Assembly (NCBI RefSeq): GCF_036226525.1
Contig: NZ_CP108487.1
Location: 1,550,001 to 1,614,000, forward strand
DNA from: Kribbella sp. NBC_01245
GTDB lineage: Bacteria; Actinomycetota; Actinomycetes; Propionibacteriales; Kribbellaceae
Length of the DNA stretch: 64,000 bases
Direction: 5' to 3'
This document shows positions 32,350 through 40,552 of this stretch, one piece after another (within the stretch, counting starts at the first letter, position 1; each line of letters begins with the position of its first letter). A program made the position numbers and the translations under genes. The notes beneath the pieces were generated by a model. It was not told the DNA's origin. It was given only the letters and a program-made list of their open reading frames with translations, and did not search any database.

Positions 32350-32885
32350 GTCCTGTCGACCTGCTTTCGGATTGAGGTGAGGGTGGTTGTGGGGGAGTCG
32401 TTCGCGTCTATGACGGTGCAGGTTGGGCGGCGGGTGATCAGGTGGTTGATGGCGTGGATCAAGCCGGGGACGTCCTCGGGTCTGACGAGGGTGGCGTTGA
32501 CCAGGTGCTCGGCGCGTTCGCGGTGAGCGGCACGGCTTTGGAGCCGGGAGAGCAGCACGTCGTGGTCGACGGACAGGACCAGTTCCACGAAGGACGCGTC
32601 ATGTACGCCGGCCAGGGTCTCGAGCTCTTCGATGAACTCCGTGCGGGCGAGGAATTGGCCCACGATCACGTCTCGACCACTGCCGAGGTGTTCGCGGATG
32701 AGGGCGATCGCGAGTCGGCGCGCGGTGATTCCCGACTCGGGCAAAGCCGCTTGCCATTGCCCGAGTGAGTGTTTGAGGACGTCGATGTCGAGCGCCAGGG
32801 TCAACGGTTCGTCCTGTGCCAGGAGGTGCGCGAGCGTTGATTTCCCCGACCCCGGCGCACCATTGATCAGCACGAGCTTGGCCAC
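32346..32885 (-). CDS. AAA/P-loop kinase-like ATPase
   Basis: 179 residues: Walker A NGAPGSGKST at residues 8-17, ALDIDVLKHSLG as the base/substrate acid, GRDVIVGQFLAR, and a lid with RLQSRAAHRERAEH. It resembles chloramphenicol phosphotransferase/zeta-toxin-like kinases in general outline, but no specific activity can be claimed. First of two kinase genes overlapping by 4 bp; a GNAT gene lies 9 bp upstream, so the three form an operon. Confidence 0.82.
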   Translation of the reverse strand: MAKLVLINGAPGSGKSTLAHLLAQDEPLTLALDIDVLKHSLGQWQAALPESGITARRLAIALIREHLGSGRDVIVGQFLARTEFIEELETLAGVHDASFVELVLSVDHDVLLSRLQSRAAHRERAEHLVNATLVRPEDVPGLIHAINHLITRRPTCTVIDANDSPTTTLTSIRKQVDRT

Positions 32886-32894
32886 GGGCCGAGG

Positions 32895-33362
32895 CTACTG
32901 CGTCGTCGGATCCCAGCGGAGCCGATACTCCCGGTCAGTCTCGCCGATCTGCCGGCAGCCGAGGCGTTCGTACAGCCTGCGGGCGTTCGGGTTGTCCTTC
33001 TCGACGCCGATATCCAGCGGGAGTCCGGCCCCGGTCGCCTCGGATTGCAGCGACTCGATGATCGCCGTACCAATGCCACGGCCTTGCACGCGCGGGAGCA
33101 GTTGGATGCCACAGAGCTCGATCGACTCGGCATTGCGCGCGATCCGCAATCTTCCGACGGCCTCGCCGTCGACCTCGATGACGCTGGTCGAGATCTCCGG
33201 ATCGCCAAGTTGCGAAGCGGTCCAGTCGGCGAATCCCGTCCGCCAGGCCGCCTCGTCGAAGTCCGTCGGCCGCCTGTCATCGGCAGCGATGACCACATCG
33301 GCAAGGAAGTCGACGTCAGCGGAGAGCGCCTGTCGCAACCGGTAGGCGGGGTTGGGTGCCAT
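32895..33362 (-). CDS. GNAT-family N-acetyltransferase
   Basis: 155 residues. LCGIQLLPRVQGRGIGTAII is the V/QxxGxG acetyl-CoA motif and KDNPNARRLYERLGCRQIG is motif B. Opens an operon with two small P-loop kinases. Divergent, at 128 bp, from the SRPBCC-ArsR operon. Confidence 0.88.
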   Translation of the reverse strand: MAPNPAYRLRQALSADVDFLADVVIAADDRRPTDFDEAAWRTGFADWTASQLGDPEISTSVIEVDGEAVGRLRIARNAESIELCGIQLLPRVQGRGIGTAIIESLQSEATGAGLPLDIGVEKDNPNARRLYERLGCRQIGETDREYRLRWDPTTQ

Positions 33363-33414
33363 GGCTCGTCAACCTATTCATAGTCAAGGCGATCGGCCAC
33401 CGGTTTGACCATAT

Positions 33415-33474
33415 GCAACCGATGGTTGCGCACCGAAGGATCGCGGACTATGGTAATGCGCAACCAAACGTTGC
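33415..33474. promoter_or_regulatory. Paired GCAAC-N5-GTTGC operators and promoter of the SRPBCC-ArsR operon
   Basis: Two identical-format palindromes: GCAACCGATGGTTGC at 33415-33429 and GCAACCAAACGTTGC at 33460-33474, 45 bp apart. A promoter-like pair, TTGCGC (33426-33431) and TATGGT (33449-33454) with a 17-bp spacer, lies so that the first operator covers the -35 and the second follows the -10. This suits repression by the ArsR protein of the operon; the assignment is inference from position. Confidence 0.65.
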
Positions 33475-33490
33475 AGAAAGCGGGAAGCAG

Positions 33491-33955
33491 ATGGAGTACG
33501 GAAGTATCGAGCGCCAGATCCACGTCGACGCCTCGCCCGAGGTGGTCTTCGACGTGATCAGTAGCCCCGAGCACCTCAAGGAATGGTGGCCCGACGAGGC
33601 GGAGCTGGATCCGACGCCCGGTTCGGCCGGTGAGCTCATCTGGGGGGACAAGGCCAGTGGCAATGCCCAGATCGCGCCGATCACGGTCGTCGAGGCCGAC
33701 CCGCCGCGGCTGTTCTCGTTCCGCTGGATCTACCCCGAGGGGGAGGCGCCGACGCCGACGAACTCGCTGCTGGTGACGTTCGAGCTCGTCCCTTCGGGCG
33801 CGGGCACGGAGATCCGGCTCACCGAGACCGGGTTCCGCGAGAAGGGCTGGGAGATCGCCGTACTCGAGCAGCAGTACCAGGAACATGTCGAAGGCTGGGA
33901 CCTCCACTTCCCGCGTCTTGGCGTGTACGTCAAGCGGCTGGTCTCGTCCCAATGA
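33491..33955 (+). CDS. SRPBCC/AHSA1 domain protein
   Basis: 154 residues of the AHSA1 branch of SRPBCC: YGSIERQIHVDASPEVVFDV at the N-terminus, PPRLFSFRWIYPEGE, then VTFELVPSGAGTEIRLTETG and the terminal helix GWDLHFPRLGVYVKRL. These proteins bind hydrophobic ligands and are very often encoded with an ArsR regulator. ATG 33491 follows GGAAG; an in-frame extension upstream to 33356 runs through the operators and is rejected. Overlaps the ArsR start by 4 bp. Confidence 0.9.
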   Translation: MEYGSIERQIHVDASPEVVFDVISSPEHLKEWWPDEAELDPTPGSAGELIWGDKASGNAQIAPITVVEADPPRLFSFRWIYPEGEAPTPTNSLLVTFELVPSGAGTEIRLTETGFREKGWEIAVLEQQYQEHVEGWDLHFPRLGVYVKRLVSSQ

Positions 33956-34302
33956 CCATCGCGATCGACGACGACCTCTGGTCCGCGATCGGAGACCCGA
34001 CCCGGCGGCGAATGCTCGACCTGCTCCTGGCCGAAGGCAACGCGACCGCGACCAGCCTCAGCGAGCAACTGCCGGTGACACGCCAGGCCGTCGCCAAGCA
34101 CCTCGGCGTACTCGACCGAGTCGGCCTGGTCCACGTCACGCCGGCCGGCCGGGAGATGCGCTACCGAGTGGACGAGGCGCAACTCGCTCGTGCGGTGGCG
34201 CAACTGTCCACCGTCGGCGCCACCTGGGACGCCCGGCTGCGCCGCATCAAGCGCATCGCCGAGGCGATCCAGCGCAAGCAGGACAACCCGAAAACCAACT
34301 AG
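33952..34302 (+). CDS. ArsR-family transcriptional regulator
   Basis: 116 residues with the winged HTH: WSAIGDPTRRRMLDLLLAEG, ATSLSEQLPVTRQAVAKHLG (recognition helix) and VTPAGREMRYRVD (wing). There are no metal-binding cysteines, so this is the non-metal subgroup that pairs with AHSA1 proteins. Translationally coupled to the gene before it (ATGA overlap) and followed 16 bp later by another SRPBCC gene. Confidence 0.92.
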   Translation: MTIAIDDDLWSAIGDPTRRRMLDLLLAEGNATATSLSEQLPVTRQAVAKHLGVLDRVGLVHVTPAGREMRYRVDEAQLARAVAQLSTVGATWDARLRRIKRIAEAIQRKQDNPKTN

Positions 34303-34318
34303 AAAAAGGGATTCGAAG

Positions 34319-34762
34319 ATGGTGGACATTCTGCACCGGGTCGGCATCAAGACGCCGTCCGTGGACAACGTGTATCAGGCGATCACCACGATCGAAGGTC
34401 TGTCGAACTGGTGGACGATCGATACGAAGGGCGATGGCGCGATCGGGGGAGTGCTGGAGTTCCGCTTCCCCGCCGGCGGCTTCGACATGAAGGTGCTCGA
34501 GCTCGAGCCGGGCAAGCGCGTGCTGTGGCAGGTCGTCGACGGGCCGGCGGAGTGGATCGATACGACGGTGAGCTGGGAGCTCAAGCAGTCCGACGAGTAC
34601 GTCATCGTGCTGTTCAAGCACCTGGGCTGGACCGAACCAGTCGAGTTCATGCACCACTGCAGCACCAAGTGGGCGACGTTCCTGATGAGCCTCAAGGCCC
34701 TGGTCGAAACCGGCCAAGGTTCCCCGGACCCCGACTCCGTCCGAATCGGCGACTGGCACTAA
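34319..34762 (+). CDS. SRPBCC-domain protein
   Basis: 147 residues: VGIKTPSVDNVYQAITTIEG, LSNWWTIDTKGDGAIGGVLE and FHLGW-like KHLGWTEPVEFMHHCSTKWA. A second AHSA1/SRPBCC member of the operon, so the ArsR protein is sandwiched between two ligand-binding proteins. ATG 34319 follows AAAAAGGG. Confidence 0.88.
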   Translation: MVDILHRVGIKTPSVDNVYQAITTIEGLSNWWTIDTKGDGAIGGVLEFRFPAGGFDMKVLELEPGKRVLWQVVDGPAEWIDTTVSWELKQSDEYVIVLFKHLGWTEPVEFMHHCSTKWATFLMSLKALVETGQGSPDPDSVRIGDWH

Positions 34763-34793
34763 CCGCACGCGCCTGACCGGCAGGTATTTGCCA

Positions 34794-35291
34794 TCAGGCC
34801 CTACGCGCCTCGTCCCGCTGCCGGATCAGCTCCTCGACCGCGCTCGGCAGAGTCGTCTCGAAGTCGATCAGCTTCGCCCACGTCGGCGTGACGACGATCC
34901 GGACCATACCGTCGTACAGCGAACGCACCTCCGCCTCCCAGTGGACGCGTTGCTCGGGCGTCATCTCGTAACTGCCGTTCATCTGGAGGTACTCGTCGGG
35001 AATGCCCTCGACGACGTCCAGCTCGGCATGTCCCCGGATGAGCAGGGTCTTCGGCGGGTGCACCTCGGTATCGATCGTCAGGGCGACCATCGGGTTCTTG
35101 CGCAGGCCCGGGAGCTTCGGGGCATTCGTCGAAGTGCACATGACGATCTCCGAGCCGTTCCAGGTGAACCCGATCGGGACATTGCGGGGTGTGCCGTCCT
35201 TGGCGATATAGGCCAAGCGGGTCAAGTCGCGGGCCAGCAGCTCTTGGCTGATCGGCCGGTTCAGAACTTCGGTGATCTCGTTCGGTCGCAT
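34794..35291 (-). CDS. PPOX-class F420/FMN-dependent oxidoreductase
   Basis: 165 residues with the split-barrel flavin fold: VLNRPISQELLARDLTRLAY, GTPRNVPIGFTWNGSEIVMC, NPMVALTIDTE. Pyridoxamine-oxidase-like proteins of this class in actinomycetes often use F420; which cofactor is used here cannot be decided. ATG 35291 is 7 nt from GGAGG, while the ATG at 35297 touches it, so 35291 is preferred. It follows the VOC gene by 21 bp on the same strand and may be co-transcribed. Confidence 0.85.
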   Translation of the reverse strand: MRPNEITEVLNRPISQELLARDLTRLAYIAKDGTPRNVPIGFTWNGSEIVMCTSTNAPKLPGLRKNPMVALTIDTEVHPPKTLLIRGHAELDVVEGIPDEYLQMNGSYEMTPEQRVHWEAEVRSLYDGMVRIVVTPTWAKLIDFETTLPSAVEELIRQRDEARRA

Positions 35292-35312
35292 GGTCATACC
35301 TCCAGTCGTCGT

Positions 35313-35750
35313 TTAGTTGAGTCGCTCGGCGAACGCGACGATGATGCCCTCGGGGCCGCGGACGTAGCAGAACAGATAGTCGTCCCCGACCGGCACCACC
35401 TCGCCCATGAGTTCCACGCCGCGCTCTCGCAGGCCGGCGACGAGGGCGTCCAGATCCTTGACGCCGAACAAGACGCGACGAATTCCAAGCGCGTTCGCGG
35501 GTGCGTTCTTCGGCCCGGAGCTGACCGCGGCCGGTGAGTGGAACCTCATCAGCTCAAGCCGGCTCTGGCCATCCGGAGTCCGCACCATCGCGACATCGAG
35601 TCGCATGTTGTGGAGCCCCACGATGCGGTCCAGCCAATCTCCTTCGGCCGGCGCCTGGCCCTCCAACTCCATGCCGAGTTCGACAAAGAATGCGACCGCG
35701 GCCTCGAGGTCCTCGACAACGATGCCGACGTTTTCCATCCGTTCGATCAC
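35313..35750 (-). CDS. VOC-family (glyoxalase-like) protein
   Basis: 145 residues, two beta-alpha-beta-beta-beta modules: MENVGIVVEDLEAAVAFFVE and VLFGVKDLDALVAGLRERGV, ending YVRGPEGIIVAFAERL with the metal-ligand Glu region changed to IIVAFAE. GTG 35750 follows AAGGAG. Function unspecified within the family (isomerase, dioxygenase or resistance protein). Confidence 0.85.
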   Translation of the reverse strand: MIERMENVGIVVEDLEAAVAFFVELGMELEGQAPAEGDWLDRIVGLHNMRLDVAMVRTPDGQSRLELMRFHSPAAVSSGPKNAPANALGIRRVLFGVKDLDALVAGLRERGVELMGEVVPVGDDYLFCYVRGPEGIIVAFAERLN

Positions 35751-35863
35751 GGTGTGGTTCTCCTTCGTCCGTCGCGCGGCCCGATCTGGCCGCTCGTGCC
35801 CCTGGGACGCAGCCAGGACCACCTTCTCGACATCCGAAGGCCCACCAATTTGTTGCGTGGGGG

Positions 35864-36316
35864 TTATTGGCCGACGTGGGGGAGGCGTTCGAAGAAGGAG
35901 TCGAGGACGACGATCGTCTGGGTGCTGGTGACGCCCTCGACGCCGTGCAGTGATCGCAATGCCGCCTGCAGGTCCTCGGTGCTGCGGGTTCGGACCTTCA
36001 CCAGGACGGTCGCGGGGCCGGCGATGACGTGAGCTTCCTCCACCTCGGGAATGGCGGCGATGGCCTGAGCGGTGGACTCGTCACCCATCCAGCTTTCCGC
36101 GTCCAGCAGGACGTACGCGAGGACGCCTCGGCCCAGCGCGCCCGGATCCACCTCGATCGTCGTACGGCGGATGACGCCGCTCGCCTTGAGCTTGCGAACT
36201 CGCTCGTGGGCGGCGCCAGGGGACAGGCCGACCGCCGCGCCGAGGTCGGCGTACGAGCTGGTCGCATCCTGCTGGAGCGCGGTCAGCAGACGCAGATCGA
36301 TCTCATCAAGGGCCAC
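35864..36316 (-). CDS. Lrp/AsnC-family transcriptional regulator
   Basis: 150 residues: winged HTH (LDEIDLRLLTALQQDATSSY, AAVGLSPGAAHERVRKLKAS) and the RAM effector domain (EVEEAHVIAGPATVLVKVR, LHGVEGVTSTQTIVVL). It senses an amino acid or related ligand as an oligomer. Divergent from an SMP-30-type lactonase gene; two palindromes lie between them. Confidence 0.92.
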   Translation of the reverse strand: MALDEIDLRLLTALQQDATSSYADLGAAVGLSPGAAHERVRKLKASGVIRRTTIEVDPGALGRGVLAYVLLDAESWMGDESTAQAIAAIPEVEEAHVIAGPATVLVKVRTRSTEDLQAALRSLHGVEGVTSTQTIVVLDSFFERLPHVGQ

Positions 36317-36327
36317 GGCCGGATCCT

Positions 36328-36367
36328 AGTCGATTGAACGTCGACTCACCAAGATGGCATAGTGCCA
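36328..36367. promoter_or_regulatory. Two palindromes in the AsnC/lactonase divergent region
   Basis: AGTCGATTGAACGTCGACT (36328-36346; 6-bp arms, 7-bp spacer) and TGGCATAGTGCCA (36355-36367; 5-bp arms, 3-bp spacer) stand 9 bp apart between the divergent regulator and lactonase genes. Clustered sites in phase are what an Lrp-type oligomer would use; the assignment is inferred from position. Confidence 0.5.
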
Positions 36368-36422
36368 GTTGAAGTTCAGCAAATTGACTCAACAGCAGAA
36401 CGAGATTCGGTGGAGCGAGGAA

Positions 36423-37352
36423 ATGACAGTAATGCTGGGAGACCCGATCGAGCGTCGTCGCGCAGACTTGGTGACGGTCGACGAGCGGTTCGCGCTGGTG
36501 GCTCGAGGCGATGAGAATGTCGAGCGGCTGTACGCCGGCGGACGTTGGCTGGAGGGACCGGTCTACGTGCCCGCCTGGCGATGCCTGTTGTTCAGCGACA
36601 TCCCGAACGACCGCATCCTGCGTTGGGACGAGGTCTCCGGAACGGTCTCGATCTTCCGCCAGCCCGCCGGGTATACCAACGGCCATACGCTCGACGGGCT
36701 CGGCCGGCTGGTCAGCTGCGAACAGGGCAACCGCCGCGTGACACGGACCGAGGCCGACGGATCGATCACCGTGCTCGCCGATCGCTACGACGGCCTGCGG
36801 CTCAACAGCCCGAACGACGTGGTGGTGCGGCGCGACGGCTCGATCTGGTTCACCGATCCGCCGTACGGCATCACCAGCGACTACGAGGGACACAAGGCCG
36901 AACAGGAACTCGCCGGCTGTCACGTCTACCGACTCGATCCGTCGACCGGCGAGCTGCGGATCGTCGCCGACGACTTCGCCCGGCCGAACGGTTTGGCGTT
37001 CTCCCTCGACGAGTCTCAGCTGTACGTCGTCGACACGCCACGCAAGCACATCCGGCGTTTCGACGTGAAGGACGACGGTCGCCTGGCGGGCGGCGACGTC
37101 TTCGCGCCGTGCGAGGCGGGCGTCTTCGACGGGATCCGGATGGACGCCGACGGCAGGGTCTGGGCGGCGACCCACGAAGGCGTGCACTGCTTCGACCCGG
37201 ACGGCACCCTGCTCGGCAAGCTGCTGATCCCCGAAGTCGTCTCGAACATCTGCTTCGGCGGCCCCAAACGGAACCGCCTCTTCATCTGCGCCACCACGTC
37301 GGTCTACTCCTGGCTGCTCACCACCAACGGCGCGCCTCAGCCGTACTCATGA
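36423..37352 (+). CDS. SMP-30/gluconolactonase family protein
   Basis: 309 residues of the six-bladed propeller lactonase family: AGGRWLEGPVYVPAWRCLLF (metal-ligand Glu in LEGP), LNSPNDVVVRRDGSIWFTDP with ligand Asn, FARPNGLAFSLDESQLYVVD, and GVFDGIRMDADGRVWAA with ligand Asp. It hydrolyses sugar or related lactones in the cytoplasm. ATG 36423 follows CGAGGAA; an in-frame TTG at 36369 is less likely. Probable target of the divergent AsnC regulator. Confidence 0.88.
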   Translation: MTVMLGDPIERRRADLVTVDERFALVARGDENVERLYAGGRWLEGPVYVPAWRCLLFSDIPNDRILRWDEVSGTVSIFRQPAGYTNGHTLDGLGRLVSCEQGNRRVTRTEADGSITVLADRYDGLRLNSPNDVVVRRDGSIWFTDPPYGITSDYEGHKAEQELAGCHVYRLDPSTGELRIVADDFARPNGLAFSLDESQLYVVDTPRKHIRRFDVKDDGRLAGGDVFAPCEAGVFDGIRMDADGRVWAATHEGVHCFDPDGTLLGKLLIPEVVSNICFGGPKRNRLFICATTSVYSWLLTTNGAPQPYS

Positions 37353-37443
37353 CGCACGTCACGCGGGTGCGCTGTCACAGATGCCGGGTCGTCGGCATCT
37401 TGTGTTCGAACAGTTGCCCGCCTGACGCTTCAAGGAGTACGTC

Positions 37444-37830
37444 GTGAATCTCGCCCTGTGGATCGTTACCGGACTGCTTGCCGTCGCCTACCTGGTCGGC
37501 GGCGGCGGCAAGGTGATCCTGCCGAAGGCGAAGATCGCCGCTGCTGGGCCATCCGCGGCATGGGTCGAAGACTTCAGCGCCGCCGGCGTCAAGACCATCG
37601 GAGCCCTCGAAGTCCTGGCTGCCGTGGGCCTGATCCTGCCCGCACTGCTCGACACCGCCCCGATTCTGGTGCCGCTGGCCGCATCGGGCCTGGTTGTCGT
37701 CATGGTCGGCGCGGTGATCACACGCATCCGCCGTCACGAGCCCAAGTACCTGCTGGCGGACGTCGTCTATCTCGTCCTCGCCGCCTTCGTGGCGTGGGGC
37801 CGCTTCGGACCCGAGGCTTTCACTGGGTGA
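37444..37830 (+). CDS. DoxX-like membrane protein
   Basis: 128 residues with four TM helices (ALWIVTGLLAVAYLVGGGGK, IGALEVLAAVGLILPALLDT). A DoxX/DoxD-like small integral membrane protein; homologues support redox or thiosulfate/quinone functions, but no specific role can be assigned. The start is a GTG at 37444 with AAGGAG 6 nt upstream. The 3' end overlaps the convergent SPFH gene by 11 bp. Confidence 0.85.
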   Translation: MNLALWIVTGLLAVAYLVGGGGKVILPKAKIAAAGPSAAWVEDFSAAGVKTIGALEVLAAVGLILPALLDTAPILVPLAASGLVVVMVGAVITRIRRHEPKYLLADVVYLVLAAFVAWGRFGPEAFTG

Positions 37831-38695
37831 CCTGTGGGCTGTCCGAGTCCGTCTTTTCGGGGAGGGCGCCGGTGAAGGCCTTGGTGACGTTTTGCAGAGC
37901 TGTCGTCACCTCGGACGGGATCACCCAGAAGGTGTTGCCGGGACCTTTCGCCAGCTCCGGCAACATCTGCAGGTACTGGTAAGCCAGCAGTTTCGGGTCG
38001 GGGTCGTTGCGGTGGATGGCCCCGAACACCGTGTCGATCGCCTGGGCCTGGCCTTCGGCTCGCAGGATCGCCGCCTGCCGATCACCCTCCGCCGTCAGGA
38101 TCCGGGCCTGCCGTTGCCCCTCCGCCGTGAGGATCGCGGCCCGCTTCTCGCGATCGGCCCGCATCTGCTTCTCCATCGACTCCTTGATCGAAGGCGGGGG
38201 ATCGATCGCCTTCAGCTCGACCCGGTTCACCCGGATACCCCACTTGCCCGAGGCCTCGTCGAGAACGCCGCGCAACTGGGAGTTGATGTACTCGCGGGAC
38301 GTCAGCGTCTTCTCCAGATCCATGCTGCCGATCACGTTGCGCAGCGTGGTGACGGTGAGCTGCTCGATCGCCTGGAGATAACTGAAAATCTCGTACGCCG
38401 CGGCGCGGGGATCCGTCACCTGGAAGTACAGCACCGTGTCGATATCGACCACCAGGTTGTCTTCGGTGATCACCGAGCGCGGTTCGAAGGACACCACCTG
38501 CTCGCGCAGATCGATCAGCGCCCGCGGACGGTCGATGAAGGGGATGACCACGTTCAGACCGGGCTCGAGCGTGCGCAAGTAGCGCCCCAGCCGTTCGACG
38601 TTACTCGCTCGGGCCTGCGGCACGATCCGGACCGTGCGCAGCACCAGTACGACGGCCAGCACGGCGGCGACCAGCCCTACGATCAGTTCGGCCAT
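37820..38695 (-). CDS. SPFH/stomatin-like membrane protein (QmcA type)
   Basis: 291 residues: N-terminal membrane anchor (ELIVGLVAAVLAVVLVLRTV), band-7/SPFH domain (about 25-190) with RIVPQARASNVERLGRYLRT and DNLVVDIDTVLYFQVTDP, then a helical coiled coil with the repeated RxxxILxAEGxRQA unit (three copies between about 200 and 235). It forms membrane microdomain scaffolds that work with NfeD. ATG 38695 overlaps the end of nfeD by 13 bp; an upstream in-frame extension lies inside nfeD and is rejected. Confidence 0.92.
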   Translation of the reverse strand: MAELIVGLVAAVLAVVLVLRTVRIVPQARASNVERLGRYLRTLEPGLNVVIPFIDRPRALIDLREQVVSFEPRSVITEDNLVVDIDTVLYFQVTDPRAAAYEIFSYLQAIEQLTVTTLRNVIGSMDLEKTLTSREYINSQLRGVLDEASGKWGIRVNRVELKAIDPPPSIKESMEKQMRADREKRAAILTAEGQRQARILTAEGDRQAAILRAEGQAQAIDTVFGAIHRNDPDPKLLAYQYLQMLPELAKGPGNTFWVIPSEVTTALQNVTKAFTGALPEKTDSDSPQVTQ

Positions 38696-39129
38696 GGCTC
38701 CTCCCGGGGATGGACGAGGGCGGTCGCGCCCTCGATTGCGAAGACGTCGACAGTGGTCCCGGCCGGCAACACCAGGTCCGGATCGTAGGCGCGAGCGGTC
38801 CATTCCTCGCCGCCGATCCGAACCAGGCCGGCCTCGCGACCGACCGGCTTCAACACGATCGCCTCGCGGCCGATCAGCGCGGACACGCCGCTACGCAACT
38901 GCGGCGTACCGGTGAGATGGCGGCGAGCGACCGGCCGTACGAGTGTGATCATCGCGGCGGCCGTGACGGCGAAGGCGAGCAACTGCAGGCCGGTACCCAG
39001 GCCAATGGCGGCCACCCCGGCTGCCGCTGAGGCCGCGACGGCGAGCAGGAGCAAGTCGAGCGTGGCCGTCAGCAGCTCGACGGTACCGAGGACCGCGGCG
39101 ATGGCCAACCAGAGAAGCCAGGACTGCAT
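38683..39129 (-). CDS. NfeD-family protein
   Basis: 148 residues: two or three TM helices (WLLWLAIAAVLGTVELLT, LLAFAVTAAAMITLVRPVA) and a C-terminal OB-fold domain (ALIGREAIVLKPVGREAGLV, GEEWTARAYD). This is the short, protease-less NfeD form, the classic operon partner of SPFH proteins. Confidence 0.92.
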   Translation of the reverse strand: MQSWLLWLAIAAVLGTVELLTATLDLLLLAVAASAAAGVAAIGLGTGLQLLAFAVTAAAMITLVRPVARRHLTGTPQLRSGVSALIGREAIVLKPVGREAGLVRIGGEEWTARAYDPDLVLPAGTTVDVFAIEGATALVHPREEPWPN

Positions 39130-39203
39130 GCGATCACCTGCCGGAGGAAAGCGTCTCTCCTTCGAAGGTACTCCGCATACCCCGTGCCGTGGTCAGCCCG
39201 CAG

Positions 39204-39926
39204 CTATCGCTTCGGTCTCGCCCGCATCACCGAGAACTCGTTGCCGTCGGGATCGGTCATGGCAACCCGGCCTGCCTCGTCCTGACCGTTGTCGGATCGC
39301 TTCGCCCCGAGGGACACGAGGCGGTCGACCTCCGCCTGCAGATCACTGTCGGCCGGGGCAGCGAGGTCGAGCTGCAGACGGTTCACGCCGAGCTTCGGGT
39401 TCACCGGGGGACCGCCCCAGGAGATCTTCGAACCGCCCTCTGGCGCCTGGATCGCGGTCTCTTCGTCCTGATCCCAGACCAGCGGCCAGCCCAGGGCCTT
39501 GCTCCAGAAGTACCCGACTTGCTGCGTCCCGTCGGACGAAAGCGCTCCGATGACTCCGGTGTCGGCCAGGAAGTTGTTGCCCGCCGCGATGACGCAGAAC
39601 TCGTTGTGCTCAGGGTCGGCGAGCACGACGTGAGTCGCGTCCGGGCCCTGGCCGATGTCGAGGTGCCGACCGCCGAGCTCGAGCGCACGAGCCACCGTCT
39701 GCTGCTGGTCTTCGGGGGACTTGCTGGTCAGATCGAAGTGCATCTGGTTCGGGCCGGTCTTCGGCCCCTGATACGAGACGAAGCGGATCGGGAACTCGGT
39801 GTCATCGCCGGGCTGGAGCACCAGACCGTCGTCGGACAGCTCCCTGCCCAGCACGCCACCCCAGAAACGCGCGAGCTTGAGGGGATCGTTCGCGCCAAAG
39901 CTGAGTGCGTCCAAGGTCGAAGTCAT
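39204..39926 (-). CDS. VOC-family protein, two-domain
   Basis: 240 residues with two glyoxalase-like modules: LDALSFGANDPLKLARFWGG with LADPEHNEFCVI closing the first, and a second closing with MTDPDGNEFSVM. This is the Glyoxalase_6 type common in actinomycetes. ATG 39926 sits behind GGAGCGG; the GTG 9 bp upstream is less likely. Substrate unknown. Confidence 0.87.
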   Translation of the reverse strand: MTSTLDALSFGANDPLKLARFWGGVLGRELSDDGLVLQPGDDTEFPIRFVSYQGPKTGPNQMHFDLTSKSPEDQQQTVARALELGGRHLDIGQGPDATHVVLADPEHNEFCVIAAGNNFLADTGVIGALSSDGTQQVGYFWSKALGWPLVWDQDEETAIQAPEGGSKISWGGPPVNPKLGVNRLQLDLAAPADSDLQAEVDRLVSLGAKRSDNGQDEAGRVAMTDPDGNEFSVMRARPKR

Positions 39927-40009
39927 CCGCTCCACATCTCCGAATAGCTGAAGCCCGTGCCTATGAGAAAGGCAACGCTAGGTGTTGGAGGGATTGCCCC
40001 GCAACGCGA

Positions 40010-40549
40010 TTAAAGCGATCGCAGTGAGGTGTCCAACGCGCTCATGAGTTCGGCGACGCGGTTTCCGCTGGACGGAGCCGCGGGGTAGCGCCTGAGCACC
40101 GCGACAAGAGCAGGCGTTGCTCGCCGGCGAGCCTGTTCAATGCTCTCTGCTCCAACACTTCGATCCCCGCCGGCGGCCAGCTCCGCCGCGCGTGCTGCGC
40201 ATGCGGCGGCGCCGAGAATGTGCCCAACCTGCGTCGATTTCGCGAGCGGGTGCAAGTAGGCCGCGGCGGCTGCGTGGCCTGCTGCGCGCGCTGCGTTCTG
40301 AGCGGCTTCGGTCGTCGCTTCCCGCCCGGCCTGGTTTGCTGCCAGGGCGGTGACTCGCTGCAACTTCGTGCGCTGAGCGCCTTCAACGAAAGTCCACGCC
40401 GCTTCGAGCGCTTCACGAGGCCGTCGGTCATCAGGATCACTTGCCTCGAAGATCGCCAGTGTCTCCGCGGCGCTCTCTGCCGCATAGCGGGCGACCACTC
40501 GAAGGTCCTGCGCAGTCAGCTCGATGTCATGTCCGTCATTCTCACGCAA
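40010..40549 (-). CDS. Putative immunity protein (Imm-5-like helical domain)
   Basis: 179 residues, entirely helical and alanine-rich: ELTAQDLRVVARYAAESAAE, PREALEAAWTFVEG, ARAAGHAAAAAYLHPLAKST and VGHILGAAACAARAAEL. The HPLAKSTQVGHILG stretch is the conserved core of a family annotated as putative immunity proteins. No toxin gene is adjacent here, so a role in toxin immunity is unproven. The start is a TTG at 40549, 4 bp downstream of the DHFR-like gene. Confidence 0.65.
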   Translation of the reverse strand: MRENDGHDIELTAQDLRVVARYAAESAAETLAIFEASDPDDRRPREALEAAWTFVEGAQRTKLQRVTALAANQAGREATTEAAQNAARAAGHAAAAAYLHPLAKSTQVGHILGAAACAARAAELAAGGDRSVGAESIEQARRRATPALVAVLRRYPAAPSSGNRVAELMSALDTSLRSL

Positions 40550-40552
40550 CTG

